This document shows positions 47,678 to 56,044 of a DNA stretch of 64,000 nucleotides, piece after piece. The notes beneath the pieces are model-generated. The model did not search any database and was not told where the DNA came from. It was given only the letters and a program-made list of their open reading frames with translations. The position numbers were made by a program, and so were the translations under genes. The stretch spans positions 186,001 through 250,000 of the forward strand of contig NZ_QETB01000003.1 in the NCBI RefSeq assembly GCF_003123745.1. The letters run 5' to 3'. Source of the stretch: Ancrocorticia populi (lineage in GTDB: Bacteria; Actinomycetota; Actinomycetes; Actinomycetales; Actinomycetaceae). The stretch's first letter is position 1. Each line of letters opens with the position of its first letter.

Positions 47678-48066
47678 GCTTCTTCCTCAGCGAAAAACTT
47701 AAGCTCCCTGGCTACTTCGTTACCAAGAGAGACCTGTACCGCATAGAGCCCTTCTGTCGGCAGGGAGATCACAACGCCGGCCGCAAAAAGAAGGCCGACC
47801 TTGTTCTCTTTATATGGTTCCTCCGCTTCCGGCTCTAACTCGAGATCTCCACGTATCTCGTAGGATCCATCAGGCGGCAGAACTGTAAGAGTCAGAGGAC
47901 AATTTCCCTCATTATGATCGGCTCGAATACGCCCGGCGATATACAGCGATAGCTGTGTTGGAAAACTTGGGACAACCACTTTCGTGAAGCTCGCGCCTAT
48001 AGCAGTGAGTTTTCCGCCAGTCACAGCAGCATAATCAGCAAGAAAGACATAGTCTAGTTGTGCCAT
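47674..48066 (-). CDS. DUF6941-family protein
   Basis: 130 residues from ATG 48066. Pattern DYVFLADYAAVTGGKLTAIG, then LYIAGRIRADHNEG and a short beta-rich domain matches the DUF6941 family found beside antitoxin-like genes; function unknown. It begins the three-gene operon. The family assignment is from memory of sequence pattern and is the weakest of the trio. Confidence 0.6.
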   Translation of the reverse strand: MAQLDYVFLADYAAVTGGKLTAIGASFTKVVVPSFPTQLSLYIAGRIRADHNEGNCPLTLTVLPPDGSYEIRGDLELEPEAEEPYKENKVGLLFAAGVVISLPTEGLYAVQVSLGNEVARELKFFAEEEA

Positions 48067-48118
48067 GTAGTGGATCCTACAGGAGCAATCAAGCACAGAA
48101 CCCTTATCCACAACCACT

Positions 48119-48182
48119 GCCATGACCCGTTTCGCGAAGTAGTGCTGTCCCGGATCGGTTTGTATATTGACGACGACGAACC
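48119..48182. repeat. Direct repeat, right copy
   Basis: Partner of 46956-47019. It contains a remnant of the hydrolase 3' end (Phe-Ala-Lys-stop instead of Phe-Ala-Glu-stop) and the same motif GTATATTGACGACGACGAAC. Together the repeats bracket 1.1 kb with the trio of genes. Confidence 0.9.
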
Positions 48183-48208
48183 TCATCCCCAGACCCTTGT
48201 CTCGTGCA

Positions 48209-48225
48209 TTGCTAGTTTGCTAGCA
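48209..48225. promoter_or_regulatory. Operator-like TTGCTAG repeat with TGCTAGCA palindrome
   Basis: Two TTGCTAG units eight bases apart; the second extends to the palindrome TGCTAGCA (48218-48225), 8 bp before the RHH start. Typical layout for autoregulation by a ribbon-helix-helix repressor. Confidence 0.45.
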
Positions 48226-48232
48226 TGCGAGC

Positions 48233-48391
48233 ATGAACGAGAAGCAGAGCAAAGTTCAGTTCAACGTATACCTACCGCCCGAACTGGCCAAGCAGGTCAA
48301 GCACGCGGCGATTGACGCGGACCAGTCCCTATCCGTATTCGTCGAAGGCATCCTGCGAGAGGCTATCGCTCCCGCAGCCACAAAGGAGTAA
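48233..48391 (+). CDS. Ribbon-helix-helix (CopG/Arc-like) small DNA-binding protein
   Basis: 52 residues, ATG 48233 to TAA 48391. [20 protein letters not shown] is an RHH beta strand plus first helix, followed by [14 protein letters not shown] as the second helix. Such proteins are repressors or antitoxins. It is 5 bp from the VOC gene, whose AAGGAG is inside its last codons. The TTGCTAG sites upstream are probable operators. Confidence 0.75.
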   Translation: MNEKQSKVQFNVYLPPELAKQVKHAAIDADQSLSVFVEGILREAIAPAATKE

Positions 48392-48396
48392 ACATC

Positions 48397-49110
48397 ATGA
48401 TTATCAGGCTCACATGCTTCACCCCAAACCCCGAACGCTGGGAGGTTCTCGCCTCGGCCCTTGGTGGCACAAAGGTCTTAGCAACTGACCTCTGGCGCCT
48501 CTACTCGTTGGGAGCTGGACGCCTCGGCATCCACAGCGTCCCGTCCGAAAGCCCCGTCGCGGGATCCTGCGCGATCACGCTAGAGGTCCCGGACCTCGAG
48601 GAGTACCTTGCACACGCCCGGCCTAAGGACGCCGAACTATCTATTGGCGATACCCGCCACGGGCGGGCCATCACGGTCACGTCCCCTTCGCTTCCCACCT
48701 TCTTCATCGATCCGATCGAAGGCGAAGTCACCCATTCTGGCGAAACCGCAGCCGCTCCCCTGTTCTACACCGGACACGTTCCGGCCGCCGCGAACCTGCT
48801 CGCCAGCCTCGGCTTGGAGCCCCACCTCAGCTCCGAGGCCGGGACGTGGGCGGATCTCACATCAGACGGCATCGCCGCGGTACATCACGGCAAACCCGGA
48901 TACGCTCCAAGCTTCGAGCACCCCGATCTAGATCAGCTCTCTGAAAATCTGCGCGCCGCCAGCATCCGAGCCACGCTAATCGACGAGACCTTTGGCCGCA
49001 CGCTCCGCGTGGAACACCCAGACGATCCCTCAACCGCAGCGGAGATTTGGATCAACGAACCTCAGACGGACCTCTACGGTTATCGTCAGGGTCTACCTAC
49101 CGCTAGATGA
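48397..49110 (+). CDS. VOC-family protein
   Basis: 237 residues with two vicinal-oxygen-chelate halves: TCFTPNPERWEVLASALGG to FFIDPIEGEV and LFYTGHVPAAANLLASLGL to the end. Glyoxalase/dioxygenase/resistance superfamily; no clear metal triad. Cotranscribed with the RHH gene, so RHH likely controls it. Confidence 0.7.
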   Translation: MIIRLTCFTPNPERWEVLASALGGTKVLATDLWRLYSLGAGRLGIHSVPSESPVAGSCAITLEVPDLEEYLAHARPKDAELSIGDTRHGRAITVTSPSLPTFFIDPIEGEVTHSGETAAAPLFYTGHVPAAANLLASLGLEPHLSSEAGTWADLTSDGIAAVHHGKPGYAPSFEHPDLDQLSENLRAASIRATLIDETFGRTLRVEHPDDPSTAAEIWINEPQTDLYGYRQGLPTAR

Positions 49111-49155
49111 CACAGGTGCCACGGGCGCCACAGCCTACATCCGGGCCCGTGCGTC

Positions 49156-50910
49156 TCACTCATCAGCGCGCTCGCGCATCTCTAGCGCGATCTGCGATGC
49201 GTCCAAAACGTCGAGGGTATGCGCGAGGGTCCCGGAATCAAACTGCCGATCGTCGCGCGCTTTGATGAGCGCCTCGCGCTGAGCTTCGATGATATCGATC
49301 TGGCTAGGCACGTGGCCTTCGGAGTTGGGTCCCGCCACGTCGTCGTCGTTATTAAAACTTCCGGAACCGGGCCCTAGCGCCCACTCGCTCAACAACTCAG
49401 ACTTAGCCCCATCCAGAAGAACCTTCAACTCCCGCTGTTCGGCGGCCTGGTCTTCGGCCGAGGGTGCCGCGGTGGGCTTGACCCAACGAACAAATGTGGC
49501 CAAGGTACCGCCCTGAATGAGGAGGGAGAAAACCGCAACTAGGAAAGCGATGAATACCAGATAGGAACGCATCGGAGTGGTGGAAGGCAGGGTTTGGGCG
49601 GCGGCAACGGTGATGGCCCCGCGCATCCCGGCCCACACGATCACCGTGCCGTCGCGGTTCGTCAACGGAGAGGCGAGGAAGTAATCGATGTCCGCAATGG
49701 AGCGCCGCATTCGGGCCGCTAGGCTCTCGCGATGTTCCGACGTCCAATCCTCACTCTCGGATTCACCCCGCTTCGCCGCCCTGCGCCTATTGCGTTCGAT
49801 ACGGCGCTTCTGGCCCTTCGTGAGCTCAAGGGCTGCCGGTTCGATTCCAGCTTCCGCAGGGTCCCCACCCTCTAACCGAATCTGGGCGGCCTCCAAGTGC
49901 GGGCGAAGGCCTTCACGCCGCTTACGGCGCTTGCGCAAGAGGTGCAAAAGCGGATAGACGAAAGCCGTTCGAATCAGCACGGACGCCACCAACATGATGA
50001 GCGCGATGCCCGAGGCGCTAAGAATGGACGCTAGCGAACCATCGTGCAGATCTTCCACCAGCGTGTGCAGCTCCAGCCCCATCGTCAAGAAGATCGTTCC
50101 TTCAATGATGAATTCGATCGTCTCCCAGATCTGCGAATCGGACATCCGCTGGCTTGGCGAAAGATGCCGCGCCGCGCCTTTACCCGTGATCAACCCGGCA
50201 ACAACCGCTGCCACGAGGCCGGACGCCCCGATTTCCTCCGCGATCGCCATCGCGATGAACGGGATGGCAAAAGACAGGACCGTGGTGGCGGTGATATTTG
50301 AGATCCGGGACCGTATGGCGAGATTTATTTTGCCAACGACGAACCCCACCAACGCCGCTCCCAGCACCGCCCACACGAGAGAACCAACGATTCCCCAGGC
50401 CGTGACGGAGGCCGCTGCTGCCGCAACGGCTGTGCGAAGCATGACGAGGGCGGAAGCGTCATTGAGTAGGCCTTCTCCCTCCAGAATCGAGATTATCCGT
50501 GGGGAAATCCCGGTGTTCTTGACGATCGAGGTGGCCACGGCATCGGTTGGGCTGATGACGGCCGCAAGCGCTATCGCCCATGCGAGATCGAGTGATGGGA
50601 TTAGGAGCCAGAGAAGGACGCCTCCTAGGCCGGTTGCGACAATGACGAGGAGAATGGAGAGTCCGGAGATCGCTCCGAACTCGCGTCTGAAGTCCATCAC
50701 TGGCATGGACACTGCCGCTGAATACAACAACGGTGGCAGTAAGAGTTCGAGGATCAGGTCAGGGTCAATCTCGATCGACGGCACGCCCGGCAAGAATCCC
50801 ACGGCGATACCAACTACCACCAGAATGAGGGGCGCGGCTATCTTGAACTTAGGGCCGGCAATTGCCGCCGTGCAGATTGCCACGAGTCCCAGCACGATGA
50901 TGATTTCCAT
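49156..50910 (-). CDS. Na+/H+ antiporter (NhaP/CPA1 type)
   Basis: 584 residues. Twelve or so membrane helices in residues 1-410, with SPTDAVATSIV and EGLLNDASALV (the functional ND pair), then a charged cytoplasmic insert (about 330-390) and C-terminal tail. Exchanges Na+ for H+ at the plasma membrane. A motif copy near 49345 encodes Asn-Asn-Asp-Asp-Asp in the variable part of the tail. Confidence 0.9.
   Translation of the reverse strand: MEIIIVLGLVAICTAAIAGPKFKIAAPLILVVVGIAVGFLPGVPSIEIDPDLILELLLPPLLYSAAVSMPVMDFRREFGAISGLSILLVIVATGLGGVLLWLLIPSLDLAWAIALAAVISPTDAVATSIVKNTGISPRIISILEGEGLLNDASALVMLRTAVAAAAASVTAWGIVGSLVWAVLGAALVGFVVGKINLAIRSRISNITATTVLSFAIPFIAMAIAEEIGASGLVAAVVAGLITGKGAARHLSPSQRMSDSQIWETIEFIIEGTIFLTMGLELHTLVEDLHDGSLASILSASGIALIMLVASVLIRTAFVYPLLHLLRKRRKRREGLRPHLEAAQIRLEGGDPAEAGIEPAALELTKGQKRRIERNRRRAAKRGESESEDWTSEHRESLAARMRRSIADIDYFLASPLTNRDGTVIVWAGMRGAITVAAAQTLPSTTPMRSYLVFIAFLVAVFSLLIQGGTLATFVRWVKPTAAPSAEDQAAEQRELKVLLDGAKSELLSEWALGPGSGSFNNDDDVAGPNSEGHVPSQIDIIEAQREALIKARDDRQFDSGTLAHTLDVLDASQIALEMRERADE
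49338..49361 (-). repeat. Dispersed motif copy inside the antiporter tail
   Basis: Minus strand reads AGTTTTAATAACGACGACGA followed by CGTG. The tail around it (GPGSGSFNNDDDVAG) is not conserved in relatives, as if the motif had been inserted. Confidence 0.5.
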
Positions 50911-51052
50911 GCTGAAATATTAATGCGCGTTGGCTGTGAAAGCGCTATGTCATTTGTTTTCTAACGCTGTGGAACGGGCAATCGTAACGAATCGCACGTG
51001 GCGGTAGGACGTGAACCTGAAGAGCGCGTAGGTGCGCAGAGTTCTGGCCGCT

Positions 51053-51853
51053 CTAGTAGCTAGGGGCAGCGTCCATGCCAAGGTATTCCTCATAGGAGGC
51101 GTAATCGCCGTCCCGCATCTCTTTGGCCACGCCCTTCCCCACATACCGCAGGTGCCAAGGCTCGTAGGCAAACCCGGTGGTATCTTCTTCGCCCTCGGGA
51201 TAGCGCACAATATAGCCGTACTTCCAGGCGTTGGCATGGACCCATTCTCCGGCGTCGGTGTCACCAAAGCAGGCGAGTAGCTCGCACTTGCCGCCAGGTG
51301 TGGTCACATCAGCCGCCAACCCAGTCTGGTGCTCGGAGTAGCCGGGCTTTGCGGATATCGTCAGCGCGTACTTCTTCCCATACCAGTCCACGTACTGATT
51401 GAAAAGCGCCTTCTGATCAACGTAGCCGCGATACGCGCTGCTTACTTGAAGGTCTATGCCTTCATCTTCAGCAGCATCGAGGAGGTTCACCATCGCCTTG
51501 GCGGCCTGCGGCCGCATGCTCACCCAGCTATCCGCCCCCACACTCGCAAGCGTCACGAGCTTCGGTTCGTAGTCCTTCGGTTCCATCGGGCTGTCCTTGT
51601 TGACAAGCACGTGCGTTGAAGCTGCCGATACCGTGTCAAGGTTGCGGCGCTCAATCACCGAGGTTTCAAAAGAATCGTCCTCAGAGACCGTGGCAGTTGG
51701 AGTTGGCTCGGGCGTTGGGCTAGCTGCCGCGCTAGAGGGCACGGCCAGAATTCCCGTGGCCGCGAACATAACGACGATAACGATGATAATCAGACGTGTG
51801 ATTGTTCGCCGCCGTCCGCCGGAGTTCTTCTTGCCGCGTCGGTTCGTGCTCAT
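51053..51853 (-). CDS. D-alanyl-D-alanine carboxypeptidase (VanY/LdcB-like, peptidase M15B)
   Basis: About 266 residues from ATG 51853. A basic N-terminus and one membrane helix (about 17-40) place the enzyme outside the cell. Catalytic motifs: SAYRGY, SEHQTGLAADV (SxHxxGxAxD) and EPWHLRYVG (ExWH), binding Zn2+. Trims D-Ala from peptidoglycan stems. Start alternatives upstream exist; the chosen Met starts the basic segment MSTNRRGKK. Confidence 0.88.
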   Translation of the reverse strand: MSTNRRGKKNSGGRRRTITRLIIIVIVVMFAATGILAVPSSAAASPTPEPTPTATVSEDDSFETSVIERRNLDTVSAASTHVLVNKDSPMEPKDYEPKLVTLASVGADSWVSMRPQAAKAMVNLLDAAEDEGIDLQVSSAYRGYVDQKALFNQYVDWYGKKYALTISAKPGYSEHQTGLAADVTTPGGKCELLACFGDTDAGEWVHANAWKYGYIVRYPEGEEDTTGFAYEPWHLRYVGKGVAKEMRDGDYASYEEYLGMDAAPSY

Positions 51854-52013
51854 ATCCGTGCCATGCTCCCAAGGTGAGGTGTCCGCCGGGGAGCCTAGCA
51901 CTGCCTCCTGTGAATATCCATAAGGCGAAAGATGGGGGCCATCAATGGAGCCTCTGTTGTCATAAAACAGATATGGTTATCCATTATATTGAGTCAAGAG
52001 CCTGAACATCGTC

Positions 52014-52667
52014 TTAAGAAAGCGCCTCACCCAACTCGTCCAGCCCACTCACGAGGTCCTCAATAACCAAGAACGCCCCCGCGCCCGTCAAATCCTCGGC
52101 GCCGTAAAGGCCTGTGGTCACGCCGAGGAAGTCAAGCCCGGCCTCATTCGCGGCCTGCCCATCGAGTGGGGTATCGCCAATCACCACTATTCGCCGCTCG
52201 GGGAACCGGTCCCGCGCCCGGTGCGTCACGACCTCCCGCGACTTCGCATTACCGCCAAAGAACGAATCTTCCCACGCGATCAGCTCAGTATCGATCCCGG
52301 CCCCACGCAGCTTGTTGATGGCGCGCGCCGGCGTGTTCCCGGTCAATAGTGCATTCGTGGCCCCTAGCGAAGCCACGAAGTTCAGCGCCTCATTCACCCC
52401 GGGAAGTGCTGTCAGCGGACCGGACGTGAGGTACACGTGGGAGTGTATGTCCAGTCGCTCCAGCACGGCAGGCAGCAGATCTTCATCTAGGCCCGCACGA
52501 TCTAGGTGGAGCGTAGCTCCTTGGGCGTCGGTCATCCCGTCCGTCGCGAACTCCTCCACCTCGGTCCCAGAAACAACCTCCTCGATTGCCCGCGAATGCG
52601 GCGCATTGTCCTGCCCGGCTGCGAGCAGCGTCCCGTCAATGTCCCACAGCACAAGTACGTTCGTCAT
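52014..52667 (-). CDS. HAD-family hydrolase (phosphoglycolate-phosphatase-like)
   Basis: 217 residues: motif I LVLWDIDGTLLAAG, motif II YLTSGPLTAL region and ALLTGNT, motif IV VVIGDTPLDGQAANEAG. A small-molecule phosphatase of the Gph type. Lies 2 bp from the CPBP gene upstream, so cotranscribed. Confidence 0.82.
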   Translation of the reverse strand: MTNVLVLWDIDGTLLAAGQDNAPHSRAIEEVVSGTEVEEFATDGMTDAQGATLHLDRAGLDEDLLPAVLERLDIHSHVYLTSGPLTALPGVNEALNFVASLGATNALLTGNTPARAINKLRGAGIDTELIAWEDSFFGGNAKSREVVTHRARDRFPERRIVVIGDTPLDGQAANEAGLDFLGVTTGLYGAEDLTGAGAFLVIEDLVSGLDELGEALS

Positions 52668-52669
52668 GG

Positions 52670-53491
52670 CTATATCTTTTCATAACGACGACGACGTTTT
52701 GTGGTCCAGCACGCATTCACCACCACTGCGGCGATTGCCAGTGCCAATACACACGCATTAGCAGTGACGGTACCGGCCCACGTTGTGGGAGGTATTCCAA
52801 ATGTGGCACTCCCTGCATTGAAGAGGGTATGAGCGAACACGCACATGAAGACGCTGGCCCGGCCAGCGATCCGGCAGATGGCTCCGTAGAAGAATCGGAA
52901 CGCCACGATCTGCACGGCGAACATCCAGAAATTGATGACGCCCGAGGAGTGGTTGGTGCCGGGGATAAAGAAGAGCGGAACGTGCCAACCGAGCCATATA
53001 AAGCTTGTTAGGAGCGAGGAAACCATGTAGCCCAGCTTGGAATCCAACTGAGGCTGCAGAATGTATGCCCAGCCCGATTCTTCGAGGCCCCCGATGATGA
53101 GGTTTCCGGGGATTGAGAGCAGAAGGGTGTAGAGCGGGAGGGTGGACGGGCTCGGGCCCGACACAACGATGTGTGCGAGGAAGTACACGGCTAACACGAG
53201 CAGGACATAGGCATATACGACTGGGCTAGTGCGTACATGGAACACGGTTGCCAGCCATTCGCGCGGCCCGCTGACTCGGCCTCGGTAGCGAAGTACTCCG
53301 TACGAAGCAATTGCAGGCGAAAGAATGTAAATCGAAAAAGGAAGATTCTCTAGGAGCTGCTGTGGCGTCCCCACCCAATTGTGCACGGCGTATCCGTATC
53401 TGCCGGCCACGATCAAGGTGCCCGATACTACGGCCGCAATGCCGAACGTCCAAGCGGTGAATTCGAGGGCGATGCGGCGATCCGTTGCCAT
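52670..53491 (-). CDS. CPBP-family intramembrane metalloprotease
   Basis: 273 residues from ATG 53491 with GGGAG upstream. Seven or eight membrane helices. CPBP (CAAX/bacteriocin-processing) motifs: EESGWAYILQP (EExxxR-like, with Ala-Tyr instead of Arg), FIWLGWHVPLFF (H) and HTLFNAG. In bacteria such proteins often confer bacteriocin self-immunity. The 3' end holds a motif copy. Confidence 0.83.
   Translation of the reverse strand: MATDRRIALEFTAWTFGIAAVVSGTLIVAGRYGYAVHNWVGTPQQLLENLPFSIYILSPAIASYGVLRYRGRVSGPREWLATVFHVRTSPVVYAYVLLVLAVYFLAHIVVSGPSPSTLPLYTLLLSIPGNLIIGGLEESGWAYILQPQLDSKLGYMVSSLLTSFIWLGWHVPLFFIPGTNHSSGVINFWMFAVQIVAFRFFYGAICRIAGRASVFMCVFAHTLFNAGSATFGIPPTTWAGTVTANACVLALAIAAVVVNACWTTKRRRRYEKI
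52677..52696 (+). repeat. Dispersed motif copy at the CPBP gene 3' end
   Basis: TTTTCATAACGACGACGACG; on the minus strand it codes the final Arg-Arg-Arg-Arg-Tyr-Glu-Lys part of the protease. Ten bases from the stop. Confidence 0.5.
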
Positions 53492-53690
53492 AGCTGTTTT
53501 CTCCCGTCGTTCCAATCAAAACTACCAGAACGGGTTTCAGTCTGGACGGCGAAAACAACACCTCTATCGGCTCACTATGAACTTGCCATATCCACACCGT
53601 CTCGGCTGGCCATATGCATGTCCGAAAACGGCGAGCTTCATTATGAAGCGCCTTTAGAATTGAAGACAAGATGTGTAAGGACGTGAGGCA

Positions 53691-55226
53691 ATGACGGTCA
53701 GCGAAAGCGGACTCTATGCTGCCTTCGCAGCGAACGATGCTCGCTTTGACGGCCGGTTCTTCGTGGGTATTTCCTCCACGGGGATTTACTGTCGGCCAGT
53801 GTGTAGGGCTCGGCGGGCGAAGGCGGCGAACTGCAGCTTCTTCGCGAGCGCCGCCGAGGCCGAACGGGCCGGTTACCGCCCGTGTCTGCTGTGCCGCCCC
53901 GAGTTAGCACCCGGAGAATCGGCGGTGGAGGCTTCCGGGAAGCTTGCCCGGCGTGCGGCACGGCTGTTGCGGGAGAACTGCGGGAAGATCGAGGGTCTTG
54001 AAGAGGTTGCCCGCAGGCTCGGCTGTAGTGACCGGCATCTGCGGCGTGTATTCGCCGAAGAGTTTCACGTCGCCCCTGTTCAATACCTGCAAACGTGCCG
54101 GTTGCTGCTTGCCAAGGGGCTGCTCACGGATACGGACTTGCCGGTAGTAGATGTTGCGATGGCCGCCGGGTTTGGGAGCTTGCGCCGGTTCAATACTGTG
54201 TTCCAGGACCGGTATCGCCTTTCTCCAACTGCCTTGAGGAAGAGACTTCCGGAGCGGGCAGCCGGCTCGGGTATCACGGTGCGCCTTGGCTACCGGCCGC
54301 CCTACCGATGGGAGGAGATGCTGGACTTCCTGAGCGTACGTGCCATCGCTGGCGTTGAAGTGGTGCGAGATGGCGAGTACCTGCGCACCGTACGGATTGC
54401 GCGTGACAAAAGCGCTGGGGCTGGGGCCGTCAGAGGGGTGTTGGGTTCTGCCACCGCCCCTAGTTTCGGCGTGCCGTCCAGCGTTGCGACAGGTTGGGTC
54501 AAGGTTGGTCATCTTCCCTCCCACAACGCGTTGCAAGTGACGATAAGCGAGTCTCTTCTGCCTGTTCTGCCTCAGGTCTTGGGCCGGATCAGGCAGCTTT
54601 TTGATCTCGCCTGCGATCCGGATGCCGTGTACGAAACACTGAAACAAATGAATGATCTCCGGCCGGGCCTCGCCGTGTTGGGCACCCGGGTTCCCGGGTG
54701 CTTTGATGTTTTTGAGATGGCGGTGCGGGCGGTGCTGGGTCAGCAAGTCACCGTAAAGGCGGCTGGCAGGTTGGCCGGGCGTATCGTCCGAGAGTTCGGG
54801 ACGCCGGTGGACACGGAGATTGAAGGCCTCACACACCTGTTTCCTTCGGCTGGCGACATTGCAGTGATGGCCGAATCTATCCAAGACAGCTTTGGTGTGC
54901 TCGGAGTGACGAGTGCGCGGTCTAGGACGATAGGCGAACTGGCCCGTCTGCTTGTAGAAGGAGCTATAAACTTCGACGTGCCCGCTAGGCCCGAGGATGA
55001 GATTGCTCGACTTGAAGAGATTCGAGGGATCGGGCCTTGGACCGCGCAATACATCGCAATGCGAGCGATGGAATGGCCAGATTCGTTCCTCGAAACAGAC
55101 GCGGGCGTGAAGAAAGCCCTGCCCGGCTATACCTCAAAGGAGCTCGTCGAGTTGGCAGAGGCGTGGCATCCGTGGCGCAGTTACGCCACCGTCAACCTAT
55201 GGAACTCGCTATCGAGGCTCAGTTAG
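53691..55226 (+). CDS. Ada (methylphosphotriester sensor, AraC type) fused to AlkA DNA glycosylase
   Basis: 511 residues. Zn-Cys4 Ada domain with C34 (methyl acceptor equivalent), C38, C65 and C68; AraC-type helix-turn-helix region 75-185 (LEEVARRLGCSDRHLRRVFAEE, then VAMAAGFGSLRRFN); AlkA domain from about 205 to 500 with helix-hairpin-helix LEEIRGIGPWTAQYIAMRAM and catalytic D470 in ETDAG. It excises 3-methylpurines and senses methylation damage to activate repair genes. Ada-AlkA fusions are typical of actinobacteria. Seven bp from ogt. Confidence 0.92.
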   Translation: MTVSESGLYAAFAANDARFDGRFFVGISSTGIYCRPVCRARRAKAANCSFFASAAEAERAGYRPCLLCRPELAPGESAVEASGKLARRAARLLRENCGKIEGLEEVARRLGCSDRHLRRVFAEEFHVAPVQYLQTCRLLLAKGLLTDTDLPVVDVAMAAGFGSLRRFNTVFQDRYRLSPTALRKRLPERAAGSGITVRLGYRPPYRWEEMLDFLSVRAIAGVEVVRDGEYLRTVRIARDKSAGAGAVRGVLGSATAPSFGVPSSVATGWVKVGHLPSHNALQVTISESLLPVLPQVLGRIRQLFDLACDPDAVYETLKQMNDLRPGLAVLGTRVPGCFDVFEMAVRAVLGQQVTVKAAGRLAGRIVREFGTPVDTEIEGLTHLFPSAGDIAVMAESIQDSFGVLGVTSARSRTIGELARLLVEGAINFDVPARPEDEIARLEEIRGIGPWTAQYIAMRAMEWPDSFLETDAGVKKALPGYTSKELVELAEAWHPWRSYATVNLWNSLSRLS

Positions 55227-55233
55227 GAGCATC

Positions 55234-55779
55234 ATGTACTTCCAAACCACACACTATTCGCCAGTCGGGACAATCACCCTTGCCTGCGACGGTTCCGCAG
55301 AACACCTTGTGGGCCTGTGGACCGAAGGTCAGAAGTACCACGGGGATACACTGCCCGAGGTGCCTGAGTCTCGGGACAGTTTAGCTATATTCGATCGCGC
55401 CAGAGATTGGCTTGATCGATACTTCGCTGGCAAGCAACCGGCGATTGATGAACTGACTCTGGCACCCATCGGTGGCGAGTTCCGTCAAGGAGTCTGGGCA
55501 ATTCTCCGAGAGATCCCGTACGGGCAGGTCATTACTTATGGCGAGATAGCGAAGCAAATGGCGACAAGGGCTGGCAAGGAGCGGATGTCCAGCCAGGCAG
55601 TAGGCGGGGCAGTTGGCCACAACCCGATCTCGATTATCATCCCCTGCCACCGCGTTGTAGGCGCAAACGGCAGCCTCACCGGATATTCCGGTGGCGTTGC
55701 GATGAAGACCCTGCTGTTGGAGCTCGAAGGCGTGGACATGTCGCGGCTTTTCGTACCAACCAAAGGGACGGCGCTGTGA
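55234..55779 (+). CDS. ogt: Methylated-DNA-protein-cysteine S-methyltransferase
   Basis: 181 residues with methyl-acceptor C138 in IIPCHRVVGANGSLTGYSGG. N-terminal domain YFQTTHYSPVGTITLACDG and DNA-binding helix region PYGQVITYGEIAKQM. It removes O6-alkyl groups from guanine in a suicide reaction. Forms an operon with the Ada-AlkA gene, which probably controls it. Confidence 0.95.
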   Translation: MYFQTTHYSPVGTITLACDGSAEHLVGLWTEGQKYHGDTLPEVPESRDSLAIFDRARDWLDRYFAGKQPAIDELTLAPIGGEFRQGVWAILREIPYGQVITYGEIAKQMATRAGKERMSSQAVGGAVGHNPISIIIPCHRVVGANGSLTGYSGGVAMKTLLLELEGVDMSRLFVPTKGTAL

Positions 55780-56044
55780 TGAGAATTATCCTCCTCTTCT
55801 GGAGGCATGGAAAGGAAACTTCTCCTTGACAGCATCGCCCGGCCGCTAGTGGACTCAGCGGCTTTCGTTAAGGAATCCTCCGTAGCCGTTGATTGCATCT
55901 TCGAGAATGAATTAGAGTTAGTAACGGACCTCCTCTTCCCTGTCCACGTTTCGATGTGTGACCTATCTTGGAAGAGGAGGTTCTTCATGCCTGAAACCTA
56001 CCCAGCATGTAAATCTCAGACAAGGTCCAGAGGAGGCGGCCCCA
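55780..56044 (+). promoter_or_regulatory. mutM leader with complementary purine and pyrimidine blocks
   Basis: A 265-nt leader has CCTCCTCTTC at 55795 and 55929, and GAGGAGG at 55974 and in the mutM ribosome-binding site (about 56032). A perfect 12-bp stem pairs 55928-55939 (ACCTCCTCTTCC) with 55970-55981 (GGAAGAGGAGGT). Alternative pairing with the ribosome-binding site is possible. Confidence 0.4.

Noticed and set aside
46956-48182. pdif/Xer module around the TA-like trio
   Set aside because: The repeats lack two 11-bp Xer arms with 6-bp spacer and are much longer.
53904-55049. 381-residue frame antisense to the Ada-AlkA gene
   Set aside because: Shadow of a GC-rich gene; no family resemblance, while the sense protein has all Ada and AlkA motifs.
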